Shown here: positions 46,696 to 57,998 of the stretch, piece after piece
Position numbering within the stretch: the first letter of the stretch is position 1
Layout of the letters: every line of letters begins with the position of its first letter
Assembly (NCBI RefSeq): GCF_905475395.1
Contig: NC_058341.1
Coordinates: 36,285,501 to 36,349,500, forward strand
From: Chrysoperla carnea
Lineage: Eukaryota > Arthropoda > Insecta > Neuroptera > Chrysopidae
Direction of reading: 5' to 3'
DNA length: 64,000 bases
The notes under the pieces: generated by a model
What the model was told of the DNA's origin: nothing
Seen by the model: the letters and a program-made list of their open reading frames with translations, nothing else
The model's database searches: none
Translations under genes and position numbers: made by a program

Positions 46696-46945
46696 ACATT
46701 TCTACTAGGAGAACATCAAGGACGGACGGAATAAGTAGTACCTGATAGCAAGGTAATTGTTGTCACCTCGTAAGTCAGAAAGTTGGTGGTCTGCACACCC
46801 GTGTTTGGTGAGTGTGACCTCTAGTGGGCAGACCAATAACTTTCTGCCAAAATAAAATTTTAGACTTTCGGGGTGAAAACACTTATTCACCTTTCTCCTT
46901 ATCAGGAACTACTAATTCCCACTTATGTTCTCCTAGTACAAATGT
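46696..46945. repeat. Palindromic element of 250 bp with ACTAGGAGAACAT ends
   Basis: ACATTTCTACTAGGAGAACAT at the left and its near-exact mirror at the right; GGAAT.AGTAGT.CCTGATA and CAGAAAGTT..TGGTCTGC are also mirrored further in. Nested in the loop of the large fold-back. Confidence 0.8.
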
Positions 46946-47258
46946 TGAAAAAATTGAAAATTTTTTCGAAATTATATTATTTTTTGAATATAAAATTAAA
47001 CTGACCAATTATTTATATTAGCTGACCAATTAATTATCAGCGAATGCTTCCCGATCGCGCATAGGTGGAGCTTTTTCAATCTTTAATAAAAAATTTTCTG
47101 ATGCTGACCAATTAATGAGACCAACTGACCTTTTATGACCAATTTCTGACCTTTCAGATGAATTGGTCAATCGAAATTCCGCACATGAGGTGCTAAGATC
47201 GCGGAGCTCTCTTGTTAAATGAAATTTTAGAAGATTTTGTAATAGGAGAACATGATAT

Positions 47259-47700
47259 TTCACAAAAAAAAAGGAATTATTTTAGTCCCAGTTTCATAAA
47301 TCACTCTTCTGTCAGGGGTGGGAATTAAAATAATATAAATCTTACTTATTTGTCGCCTATGGTTCTCCATAACAATTATCTAAAAAAGTGACAATTTCTC
47401 GGTATAATAACTTATTTAATTAAAAATTATTCGATACAATTAGATACGAACCGAGATTCTCTATAACCAAAGTCGACTATGCTAACCACTACCCCATCTT
47501 TGACATATTATCGTATCAATAATGTTATATATAAAGCTTTTACTCACTTTTTCCTAATAAACTGTCTTAAACTTACTTACCTATGAATAATTAATTGTTA
47601 TTTCATAAAATAAGAAAAAAAGTAATTATGTAAGTCCCACCTTCCTACTTATGTCATAAATCTATCTTCTGTCAAGGGGTGGGAATTAAAATAACATAAA
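47259..47700. repeat. Copies of a GGGTGGGAATTAAAATAA block
   Basis: TCATAAATC...TTCTGTCA.GGGTGGGAATTAAAATAA occurs near 47300 and 47655; a relative (GGGGGTGGGAACTTGAATAA) sits near 44650 in the same orientation. Each is close to a tRNA-like segment. Confidence 0.65.
47441..47504 (-). repeat. tRNA-like segment 4
   Basis: On the minus strand GGGGTAGTGGTTAGCATAG (A box-like) and TCTCGGTTCGTATC (B box-like). It lies 76 nt downstream of a minus-strand TTCATAG|GTAAGT motif (boundary at 47581/47580). Confidence 0.55.
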
Positions 47701-47742
47701 ATATACTCTCTTACTTAATTAATAAAAAAAATTTTGGGGCAA

Positions 47743-47809
47743 AGCTAGATACGAACCGAAGATCTTTGTAACCGGAGACGACTGAGCTAGCCACTACTCT
47801 ACTTTGGAC
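47743..47809 (-). repeat. tRNA-like segment 5
   Basis: On the minus strand GTAGTGGCTAGCTCAGTCG (a very good A box) and TCTTCGGTTCGTATC (B box-like). It lies about 180 nt downstream of a minus-strand TTTATAG|GTAAGT motif (boundary at 47991/47990). Confidence 0.55.
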
Positions 47810-48170
47810 ATATTAAGTTGCTCAATAATGTACTATAAATAACTTTTACTCAACTTTTTACTATAAACTTATTTTCTTAAACTTACTATTTATTTCCGTT
47901 TACTGACTTTACTTCCTTTTTTCATTTAATTCATATTAGACTTACCCATTATGAATTTCTTTTTACTTATCTTTTTTTCAATAAACTTACCTATAAATGA
48001 ATAATTGTAGTAATATTTTGTTAAAAATATAGGTTCTGTTTGATATTCCTGAAATCAATGTAAAGGATGAAAGATAAAGGTAGGTATAATATTGAATAAT
48101 AATAATTAAACCAGAAAAATTGATAAAAACAATATTTTATTATATATATTTATTTGTACATTCCTTGTAG

Positions 48171-48349
48171 AAATAAATCTGTTCTGGAAGTCAGAATATT
48201 TAATTTGAAATTCAGAAAAAGAATATGTAAAGTAAAACTATCTCTGAAAAAATCAAATAAATTATTAATCAATCATTTAATGACAGTAAATGGTAATTGA
48301 TTGAGACTCTTTCGGAAGAAATATTCTGACTTCCAGAAAAGATTTATAT
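48171..48349. repeat. Inverted repeat of about 180 bp
   Basis: AAATCTGTTCTGGAAGTCAG and AATATTT at 48171-48202 are mirrored at 48319-48349 with few mismatches. A small hairpin element. Confidence 0.75.
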
Positions 48350-48390
48350 TGCACAAGGGATATTTCACCCAAAATATTTATTCGAAATAT

Positions 48391-48580
48391 GAATGAATAA
48401 TAATGGTTATTTTAAACGGTATAAAATTATTTTTCGGGATAACGTTTTCATTTTTTCTAAATTTTCAATAATTTTATCCTGAATTTTTTTAAACAGTTCT
48501 TTGTTAAATTTTATTTTGAATTTCCTTGGTGGAAAAAATATTTCAACAATTAACTCAGTCAATTGTTTGTTTTCACTTGT
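48391..48580 (+). repeat. Dispersed repeat, copy 3, and MITE end
   Basis: GAATAATAATGGTTATTTTA...TTTTTCGGGATAACGTTTTCA repeats 45831-45900. Then CCTTGGTGGAAAAAATATTT matches the end of the MITE at 18760 and runs directly into TTCAACAATTAACTCAGTCA (copy of 45756-45794). Confidence 0.7.
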
Positions 48581-49464
48581 TTTAGGTAATTTTTACACGT
48601 ACCGCATATAAGTACATCAATGTAATTGTTGATATAGAGACATAGTCTTCCACAAAAGCTTTACAAACATATTGATGGATTATAAATTGTTATAAATGGT
48701 CCCTCAATGATGTTAATTTCATTTCTTAAATAAGTGCATGTTTATTTACTGAAATGATGAAATAAAGTAGGTACCCATATAATAAATTACTTATAAAAAC
48801 CTTTGAATAATCAAAGGCAGTAAACCACTGTAGCCAAATAGGAATAAAAAGGTCAAGATTTGGTTAGAATACACCGATCAAATAGATGTGGGTAAAAATG
48901 TAAACCGATTCGAAGCCATTTAAGGGCGAAGAAATAAAATACTGTTATTACATATAAATTTTTATTTTTTATTATATAGCTTTATTCAAATTAATCAATT
49001 TTAAATTAAAAAAATATAATATTTAAATAAGATTGGGTCTTAATAAATTAAAGAAATGTTTTAATTTTGTTGCCTAGATGTTGATTGAAATTAACTATTT
49101 AATTAATGTGCGTTTAGAGCACTGATTGATCAATATTGGCTGGCTAGTCTAGTAATCGCTCACGATTTATCAGAAGAATTCATATTTGGTGTTCTGTTAT
49201 TTCTAGTTTTTGACGAAGCGCCAAATAAACAGAGCAAGGCACTTGGTGGCAGTTGACAGCATTTATGGCCAGAAAATGCCAACTATGTTGCTTGTAGTTG
49301 GTGGCGTACTTCGTACTGTGCCTCAAGCTATTCTAGATTTTCTCACAGAGAAAAGACTCAGCTTACTACGCAGTACGTATAGTAAGCAGGTTAATCATGA
49401 GCTACGATTGCAGCCGTATTTTAAGCCATCTTCTCCATTTGAAGGCCAGTGTTCTTACTTATAA
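48581..49464. other. Intergenic, no gene recognised
   Basis: AT-rich up to about 49200, then somewhat GC-richer. An open frame at 49210-49464 has no recognisable domain and no homologue that I know; I do not call it a gene. Confidence 0.35.
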
Positions 49465-49643
49465 GTCTGCTGGATAGAAGGAACAGTACTGGTGGTCAAT
49501 ACTGGCATTTAGAAGTGTCATATTTCCGAACATTATACGCAGTTATACACTGCCTTCTTGTGTAAGCTTATATTGCCCGCCAATGTTGTCACTTCTAGTG
49601 GCCTCTTTCGATCATCAATACTGTCTCTTCAGACTCAGCAGGC
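49465..49643. repeat. Imperfect inverted repeat downstream of the cuticle-type gene
   Basis: CTGCTGGATAGAAGGAACAGTACTG and GGCATTTAGAAGTGTCA in the left half are mirrored by CACTTCTAGTGGCC and CAATACTGTCTCTTC..CTCAGCAG in the right half. Confidence 0.5.
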
Positions 49644-49693
49644 TTTTGATACAGTCAATTTCAAAATATCTAGCAACAAAATATATAACCATT

Positions 49694-51277
49694 TCATTTA
49701 CGATGAGCATAAGCCAATGGAATTGCATTAGTTGCATATGTTTGTACATTCGGGGAATATACTAATGGTGCGATACTTTTAGCAGCTACTACTGGTGATG
49801 CTGAAACAGTACTTTTTGATATTTGTTGATAGCTTGTAGCACCACTATGAACAGGTACAGCGTGTGTAGCGTAAGCAGCGACAACTGGTGTTGCATGTTC
49901 GGCATAAGCTAATACAGGTTTTGATACTGTTTTTGACATATGTTGATAAGTATGCGCTGCTGATCCAGTCATATATGGAGTTGCGTAGTAAGTTGGAGCA
50001 TGATAGAGTACTGGAGCTGGAGCTACCACTGCAGCTGGTGCCGCTACCACTGCAGGTGAAACAACGCTCTTTGTTGTATGTTGATAACTGGATGCAACTG
50101 GGTGACTAACAACTGCATGACTAACTGGTGCGATAACATGATGTTCAATAGCTGGTGCATATACACTTTTCGATGTATGTTGATAGCTTGCAGCCGATGA
50201 ATATGAAACTGGTGCTACATGACTTACAACAGCTGGAGCCACTACATGGTGTTCTACTGGCGCTAGTAAATGATGCTCTTCTACCACTGCAGGTGAGACA
50301 ACACTTTTTGTTGTATGTTGATAGCTTGATGCTGCAGGGATTGCATGAGCAAGTCCATATAATTCTCCTGCATTTGCAGCTACCAACAAGGCACTGATGA
50401 TTGTAAGGAGCTAGAAAAATTTTTAAAATTATTTGTAAAATATTTTTACTGTATGTTAGTTATTTTATAATTAACACTCTAGATGGAGACGCAATAAGTC
50501 TATTATAAGGTTTTTGCGTATCTCCAGCCATTACTTCATGAACAATTTTGAAATTTTTCAGAATTGCCAAATGGACTTGTCGTTGATGAAATATAGTTTT
50601 GGGAGGTCGTCCAAGAATTGTTGACCCAACTGGGTTACTATTCTTACAAGAAGAGTTGAGCAGTGACGGAAAAGGTAGGCAATACATTTTTTCGCAAATG
50701 TTCAGCATGTTTGCTTATAAAGGTATGTTTTCGTATTGCTTATAGAGAAATTATTTCGAAATTATATCTTTAGAAGGCGTTCACTGAGCAAACTATTACC
50801 CCAGAGGTATTACAGTTTTACATTCGTCCTCTGCCTTCTAGCTGGAAATCGTATTGTCACTAAATACAGCTAGAACAGTTTCAGATTTAAGTACTACACA
50901 ATCATTTCAAATATTGTAGTATTTAAAAAAAAAAACTATAATAACTAAAATCAAATGAGAACAGTTAACAGAATTAATTGTTTAAGAATTAGCTTTGAGC
51001 TGAAACTGCGAGTTAATATACAGAATTTATGAAAAAATATTTAAAAAAAAGTTTTTTATAAATGATTATTTTTCGTTGTTGAGATTCGAATTTTTTGTGT
51101 TGTTTGCTTATTTCCACGAATTAGAAGACAATGTTTTCACCGTTAAAATTGCGTATTTTTATCTGCTTGACATTAAAAACACAAAACAATTAATTTGCGT
51201 CTTTTTAGCAACAATTAAAAATGTTAAAATTTCACTATAAACACTTCACAGTAAGAAATACTTACTTTAAAAGCCAT
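49694..51277 (-). CDS. Secreted alanine/valine/histidine-rich repeat protein, probably cuticular
   Basis: Two exons on the minus strand, 51277-51266 (MAFK) and 50410-49694, phase-0 intron of 855 bp with donor GTAAGT, giving 242 residues. The join gives a clear signal peptide, MAFKLLTIISALLVAANA, with likely cleavage before GELYG. The mature chain has five copies of SYQHTTKS-type units (YQ[HQ]xxxK[ST], near residues 34, 80, 113, 159 and 199) set in low-complexity A/V/P/H/Y sequence such as VVAPAVV and EHHVIAPV. A four-residue first exon that splits the signal peptide is typical of insect cuticular protein genes. There is no chitin-binding R&R consensus, so it belongs to a low-complexity class. 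Proposed role is extracellular matrix or cuticle structure. Starting at the in-frame ATG inside exon 2 would lose the signal peptide. Confidence 0.88.
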
Positions 51278-51364
51278 TATTGAAAATACAAAGAAAATGA
51301 TATTATTGTATTAATACAGAAATGTACTAAAATGATATGATAACTTCAATAAAATTTTTGGCCC

Positions 51365-51374
51365 TTTTTATATA
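51365..51374 (-). promoter_or_regulatory. TATA box of the cuticle-type gene
   Basis: Minus-strand TATATAAAAA followed by GGG, 88 bp upstream of the ATG. Position and sequence fit a strong, regulated TATA promoter, as expected for a cuticular gene. Confidence 0.7.
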
Positions 51375-51377
51375 CAA

Positions 51378-54300
51378 AAAAAAGAAACAGATTTAAATCA
51401 ACCCCGTTCATTTAATTATTTTGGATCCCCAGCTTATGACTACCATTAAAAAAAGATAGATAATGGTGTGTACATATTACAAATTATTTTTCTTTTCTTT
51501 AGTAAATTAACAATTGGACTTAATACGCAACCAAAAACTGAAATAATTATTTATGAAAATATGAAGTTAGTAAAAGATAATAAATTATTGAAAATATTAA
51601 AAAAAAGATTAATTAATATTTTAATATTGATCTGATCCACCACTTTCACTTTTTTTTTTTACAAATTTTAGTGGTTGTTAAAATGGGAGATGGATTTTTT
51701 TTTGACGAATTGTTTTGCAATAAGTATTTTTTAATTTGGAGGAAGGTCTGGGTTACATATTTATTGATTTAAAAAAATACCAGTTTTTACAAAAAAAAAG
51801 TTGTTGTTTTTTTTGCTATATATTTTATGTAAACAATAGATAATTACAGGTACTGCAATATTTGTTCTAAATAATTATTTAAAAAAAATTTATGAAATTT
51901 ACGTATATTGTATATAACAGGTCAATACTTCCAATATATTCTACTATACTATAAACTGGGATAGATTTCAGTCGACCGCCTTTTCGATTATGGCTCAGAG
52001 AAGACTGCTTTTAGCGAAAAATATCTCGAGTCGTTGTGTGACCAACATTTCGAAAAATTTGTTTCTAATTTTACACCATTAAGGTATGGAATTTAAACGA
52101 TTTTAGCGGTGCTGCCTGTAGAATACACTCAAGCAGCGAAAATCAATGGACATAAGCTCTACATGCAATCAAAATAGTTGAAAAAATGTAAAAAGATTAC
52201 TTAAGCCATTTGACCACTTGGATGCCCTATTTCCATCGATTTCTGCGCTAATTTTTCATTTTATATTGGTTTTTTTTTTTATTTGAAGTAAAATAGTCAC
52301 AAATTTTAGGGTATATTTTAGTGGCTAAAATACTGTTTATTTGAATTTTTAATAATGAAATCGCAGATAATATCCTCAAAATTGACGATTGACTATAGTC
52401 ATGCTATTTTTTTCCATAATACATATAATTTTTTTGTCAAAAGTTTAATAATCGAAGTCCTCTCAACGTTGATGCCTTAGGAGAGTGCCTAGTGTGCCTT
52501 ATAAATCCGTCACTGGGTTTCCGTTTCTAGTATATATTCCAGAAGGCAATTAATACAAGAAGCAGTAGCGCTAAAATTATTTAGACCAACATATTTTTGT
52601 ATAAATTTTGAAACGAAATTTTCGATATGACGAGGGCTTTCCAGTTTGTTTGCTAATACTGCAAGCTTTTACATTATTCTCGTAAATATAAGCTACCAGA
52701 AATAAAAAACTACTAATTTCTACTAAACTAACCCTGATGAAAATTCATTTATTTTTTAATCCTTATGGCAGTGAGAGTAAGATAATAACGGAACAATATA
52801 ATTGGAATTATTTTTTAGCAAATTTTCTTTTAGAATAAGCTATCGTTAGTTTTGTATACACATGATGGGATCTTAATGTCTATCAATCTCAGGTAGTAGA
52901 CATTGGAAGGAAATACCTTGTCGAAATTTATAAATAAAATTTATGATTAAAATTCAGGTATAAAAGTTCGAGTAACTCTTCTTTATCAAGCGATTACTAC
53001 AACAGATAGAAGCTCTTGTAGACATTTTTAATTGAAAATCTAACTTTTGAACATCTAGTATGGTAATTGGTACGCAAACGGGAAGATTTTAAACCTACAT
53101 CCGAAAAAAATTAAGCTGTTTTTACAACTATTTTTCCCCTTTTGCTCTCATTTCTAGTCGCTGAATTACCATTTTGGTTGAAATTTTTCTATATTTCGGT
53201 ACAAATATTATATTTTTAAATTTAAGTGGGCATTTCTTGACATGATATAGAGCTGAAAATCTCAGGGTGAAACCTTGTACAATATTACAAAAATATGATT
53301 GAAACGTTGAAAAGTTAAATTGATTTTCTTTTCCCATCGCTTCCACCATATGTTGATATGTTTTCTTATTGGAAATAAAATTTAAGTAAAAAACCACTAA
53401 AGTTCAAATGTAAGTTATTAATTTTAATTTTAGCTGAGAACCCTAGACACTTTATCTTCGGACTTAAGACATTTGTAAATTTGACTCAATTATAAACCGA
53501 GAAATACATTATATTGGAAGTTAAATTGTAATAATTGTAACAATTAATAACCGTGTTATTATTGATAATATTGAAAAAAAATAATGTATATAATTTTATA
53601 TATTTTAATGAATAATGAATATTACGATCAAATTAATTTAAGAATTATTCAATTTTTTTTTAAGGTGGGTATATTTTTTTATACTTACATGCATAGCAAA
53701 TTGTTAATAAAAATTTATTATATTATATAATTTTACGTAAAATATTCTTAAGTTTCAATTTGATAAAAGTAAATCTACCTGCAAATTTTACACTTCATCA
53801 ACTGAAATCTGAAAAAAATGGCATAGACTATTTTTTCTAACAAATAAAAATAGTTAGATATGCTCTTACAAATCAGATGTCATCCATCGAAATGTGAAAA
53901 AATGGCCTATAATAGTTATGCTTTAACAAAAATGTGCAGATACACAGGTTTTTAACATATGCAAAAACCTGAGCGTTAAACAGCTAATATCATAGCTTGC
54001 TGAAAATTTGTAGTTCGAAAATCGAAATTTTTAAGTCATGTCTCATTAAATCTATTCGTGCGTACTCGCCCAAATTAAAAATTTCAATTAAATTTTCTAT
54101 TGAAATAAATTAGAAATACCTAAATCGGAATTAACTATATGAAAGAAGTTTTCCTAATAAGTAGAATAAAAAATTACTCAATTTTTTCGATTTTTTTTAA
54201 GGTAAAAAAATGTGTAGGTAATTAATTCCTTAAATTTTCCTTGATCCCCTGTCTAAAGTAACCAAAGTCTTCTCGACCGCATTTAGGTCCAGTAAATGAT

Positions 54301-55013
54301 TCGCATCTAGCGACATTTTTGGCTAGAAAGTTGAATTTCTGGGCGTATGTAATATAAAGCTTCGGCCCCTATGCTATTGATTTTTATGCTTACGTTAGGT
54401 ACATTAATTATTTTTCAAATCAAATTGTAATTAAATCAAGGCTATTCCTTCAAATATACATATTATTTAAAATGAGAAAGAATAATATCTTTATTAATGT
54501 TTATTTCTTAATAATTAAATTATATTGTAATTAAAAGTCAATTATTCCAAAAATAAATTATTTATTGTTTTTAAAATTAATTATTTTTAAGTATATTATT
54601 GTATTTAGAAAAATAGAAAAGTTAATACTGATTATTTTAAGAGCAATGCGTAAAATACAAATTTATTAATAATATTTTTCTTTTGTGTATGTAAAAGAAT
54701 TTCCGTTTCTTTGGATTTATTTTCAGTTTAAAAACGATGAATGATGTTTTTTGCTAAATAAAATTTGTTGGAGTCGCTTTAATTTTCAAAGTACCTATTA
54801 TGATGTAATGATCTTTTGAAAATCAATTACTTAAACATTCTCAGTATTAAAATAGACAATCTCTGAAGTGTTTTCTTTAACTTTGTCGGTCAATTGTTGT
54901 AAAATTCGGACTAAGCTTTTTAACTTTATTCAAACTAGGTAATGATTTTCCATGTTTCGAGTTGACTTCGTTGTAGGTATGACGATTTCTTATGGAATTG
55001 CTTTGAAGTCATA
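51378..55013. other. Intergenic, no gene recognised
   Basis: 3.6 kb of AT-rich sequence with only short accidental frames. A diverged duplication (GAAATSTGAAAAAATGGC near 53805 and 53898) is the only structure noticed. Confidence 0.4.
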
Positions 55014-55095
55014 GACGAGGTGGCCGAGTGGTTAAGGCGTTGGACTGCTAATCCAATGTGCTCTGCACGCGTGGGTTCGAATCCCATCCTCGTCG
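55014..55095 (+). tRNA. tRNA-Ser(GCT)
   Basis: 82 nt, class II. The acceptor stem GACGAGG/CCTCGTC pairs perfectly with discriminator G. A box TGGCCGAGTGG, anticodon stem TTGGA/TCCAA with loop CTGCTAA (anticodon GCT), a long variable arm (TGTGCTCTGCACG), and B box GGTTCGAATCC with T stem TGGG/CCCA. No intron. T runs from 55099 onward can end pol III transcription. Decodes AGY serine codons. Confidence 0.98.
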
Positions 55096-55299
55096 TTAAA
55101 TTTTTAAGTGTTTTTTATTTTTGGTAGTAAAAAGGAGACATTCAAAAAAAATATTGAAAGAGGTGCCTGGATAACTTCAAATCTGACTCATTTATCCTTT
55201 TGCTGTGTATACCACGTTGCTTATCGAATGATACATTGACATATTATTTAAAAATAGTAAAATAATCGATATTTAATAGTAAAAATTTTCATAAAATTA

Positions 55300-55556
55300 G
55301 GGACAAGCTTTTTATTGAACTAAAAAGTAGAAAATAATTTTATCTATGAGTCACTCATACCCGACTATTTGTAAAAGTTTGAGGCGCTTAATATCAAGAA
55401 TGAATCGAAAAATAATTAGGCAGGTGGAGTAGATGAGGAGTTCCGATTCATTTTTGATATTTTAAATTGAGTTCCTCAAGCTTTTACAAATAGTCGGGTA
55501 TGAGTGACTCATAGCTAAAATTATTTTCTACTTTTTAGTACCATAAAGCTTGTCCC
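55300..55556. repeat. Palindromic MITE of 257 bp, arms of about 85 bp
   Basis: GGGACAAGCTTT...ACTAAAAAGTAG and AATAATTTTA.CTATGAGTC followed by ACTCATACCCGACTATTTG are mirrored almost exactly in the right arm, ending TTGTCCC at 55556. The centre holds a further mirrored pair (AATGAATCG / CGATTCATT). Flanks TTA and TTT(A) are compatible with a 3-bp target like that of PIF/Harbinger elements, not proven. It lies 200 bp after the tRNA gene. Confidence 0.9.
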
Positions 55557-57644
55557 TTTAAAAGTATTTTTTATTAAATTTTTTTTTCCATATTACATAA
55601 TTATCTATATTTTCTGTTATTATTTAAAATATATTAAGAAGCTGCCACACCTCTTGTTCTAATTAAACAATTTAAAATCAGCTAACAAGTGATTTTTAAT
55701 AACATTAAGAGCAGTATTTCAAATGATAGATAAGTGTTGTTTTTTTATAAATATGGTATTGACATCTGATATAGAAGTTCATTAATTCATTTATATAAAT
55801 GATTTGAATTCATTTTTTAATAAGTGTTGTTGTTTAAATAAAAAAAAACTATTTAAATATGACTTTTATTAATTACTTATGATTATTTGTAATAGGTATA
55901 TAAGTTATTTATTGATGTCTAATACACCGATCGTGATGTGATTGTGAGAGAAGTGTTTGGCTACTTATAGGAGTTAATTATAATAAACGTATTTTGATTT
56001 GATCTTTTTTAACAACGTTTAATCATGGGTAACCTGTTGCATTTAGAGTAGCTGGTAATTCATACAGGTACAAAAATCGTGGAACCAGAAATAAGGATCA
56101 TTTTATGGTAATTAAACATTTTTGAGAATTTGACTTTGGTTACGAATATGGTGCTTTATACAGGATTTTAGGCTACAAGTCAGATATTACACGTTAAATC
56201 GTCAAATGGGATCATATTTTTACAAGTTTTGTGCCAAAATTACTGAAGAAAATATATTTCATCCAAATGGGAGTCCAAAAATTTGATTCGAATTTTTTAA
56301 ATTTTCGAAAAAGATAAATTTCCTTGGAAAAATCTTGATAATTTTTGTTTTGGAATTTTATGAAATTTGACATTAAGAGTAATTTAATTTTGAACTTAAA
56401 GGCACAAAAATTGGGTTCAATTAAAAATTGAATCAGATAATTTTTGAGATAACTGTGAAAAATTTTTATAAATAGCTTATATTTGTGGGGAAATGTCCCA
56501 GTATACTCATATAAATTTAAAATCGGCTAAATATTTATTATGATCTGAAAAGAATTGCATAACATTCGGACGAGTCGATCGAGTTTTTATTATTTTTTTT
56601 ATAACTACTTATTATCCACAAGTAAATTTAATAAGAGAAACAAAAATTTTATGTACATGTAGCCCCTAAAGTCTGGAAACGGTCGAATAATTCGCAAAAA
56701 AGGAGCTATCGATGATATCAGTCACTGTTGTGCCCTTACCTAAACCCAGGGCTGAAACAGAGGAAAATCTACATAAAAAAAACTTTAAAACCATGAATAA
56801 GATCTACAATTTTTATGTTTTTTGTTTCATTGAAAAACAATTTTCTAAAAGTATGTAAAAATAATCAAAACCAAATTATTTCACTATGCTTTACTTAATA
56901 TCATTTGAAAATAAAATATTTGTGCAGAAATTTTAATTAATTATTGTTGAAATAATTTTGCAAACTTTTTTTTATTTATTAAATAAATAAATAAATATTT
57001 CTTTCCATTGAAATGTCATAAATAATCCAAAAATATTTTTGTTATGATAATTAATTTGCATTAAATATATAAATCATTACTTATACTTATGTAAGAAAAA
57101 CAAAAATGACAGGCAGTATTTTTGGAATTCTTATATTTTTTGCGTGTAGTAAGATACTTACGAAGAATATATATATATCAGATAGATCTTTGTGTTCTCC
57201 TTTAGCGGTGGTGTAATCTTAAAAGCGAATTTTTGGGTCAAGAATTTTTGTAGAATTGTAATAATCGAGAAAATCCCTAACGTCGTAATTGAATTAAAAG
57301 TGTTATGGCCTAAATATCTATAATAGTTCTATAGAAATCAAATTAAAAAATCTAATGAAGTTACTTTTACTAATTTTTTTGGGCAAAACTACCTTGAAAA
57401 ATGAGTGAGACAAAACCAATATCCTAAAATTAGGTATTTAAGGAATTAAAAAATCAAAAAGGTAGACCAATCAGTCGGGTTTAAATGTTAGTCAAACTGT
57501 TGTAAATTCCCGAAGTAAAGTTGACTCACTTACTGACATACAAACAAGGCACTTCTAGACACGCTACAAAGATTGAATTTTATGCATTCGATGCGAAATT
57601 GCTTGAAACATCCGACAAAACCGAAAAAAGTCATTTTTTTCATT
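55557..57644. other. Intergenic, no gene recognised
   Basis: AT-rich; no supportable gene or strong repeat. Confidence 0.4.
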
Positions 57645-57998
57645 GAAACCTCTCGGAAAATTGAAAAAATACCCCCAAAAATTACTTTTTTCGGTTTTAT
57701 AGATGCTAGAAAGATGGGCTTTTCGCCAGTCAACCCCTAATAATTAACATAATAAAATAACAGAATACTTTGAAAAATTGCATAAACCACATCGCAACCC
57801 AAGGAAAAATCGAAAAAACACTCCCCAAATTACGCTTTTCTGTTCTAAACATGCTAGACAAATGGAATTTTCACCAATCGACTCGGAATAAAGTTAAATT
57901 AACAAAATAGTTCTAAAAATTGTATAACTCACATAGCAACCTCCCAGAAAGTCGAAAAAAACTCCCAAAATTAGGTTTTTCTATTCTACAAATGAAAA
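57645..57998. repeat. Diverged tandem repeat, period about 147 bp, 2.4 units
   Basis: Units begin near 57649, 57797 and 57940 (AACC...GAAAA.TCGAAAAAA, then CCCCAAA, TTTTC.GTT, ATGCTAGA, then CAC..AGC). Identity between units is moderate. An open frame over it follows the repeat and is not a gene. Confidence 0.7.

Larger units (their letters stand above)
44975..47258. repeat. Large fold-back element, arms of about 220-340 bp
   Basis: The left arm (about 44975-45315) and right arm (46995-47258) are inverted copies. They share, from the outside in, TTCTCCTATTACAAAAT, GATCTTAGCACCTCATG, TCGATTGACCAATT, AAAGGTCAGAAATTGGTCAT, TCAGCATCAGAAAATTTT, GCGCGATCGGGAAGCATTCG and several ATTGGTCAG repeats. 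The left arm has about 55 extra bases that partly repeat its own start (TTAGCACCTCATTCGCAG). The 1.7-kb middle holds other repeats and a tRNA-like segment but no coding frame. Confidence 0.85.

Noticed and set aside
44228-47809. Five tRNA-like segments as functional tRNA genes
   Set aside because: Acceptor and T stems do not close and invariant positions are altered; they resemble SINE heads or relics.
49210-49464. Plus-strand frame of 84 codons
   Set aside because: Non-ATG-like context, no domain, in a repeat-rich patch.
49888-50397. Plus-strand frames over the cuticle-type gene
   Set aside because: Shadow frames of its repeats on the opposite strand.
50460-50708. Minus-strand frame of 82 codons in the intron of the cuticle-type gene
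   Set aside because: Suggestive phrases (GRPPK, HEVMAGDTQ) but no family I can name and no splice link; too weak to call.
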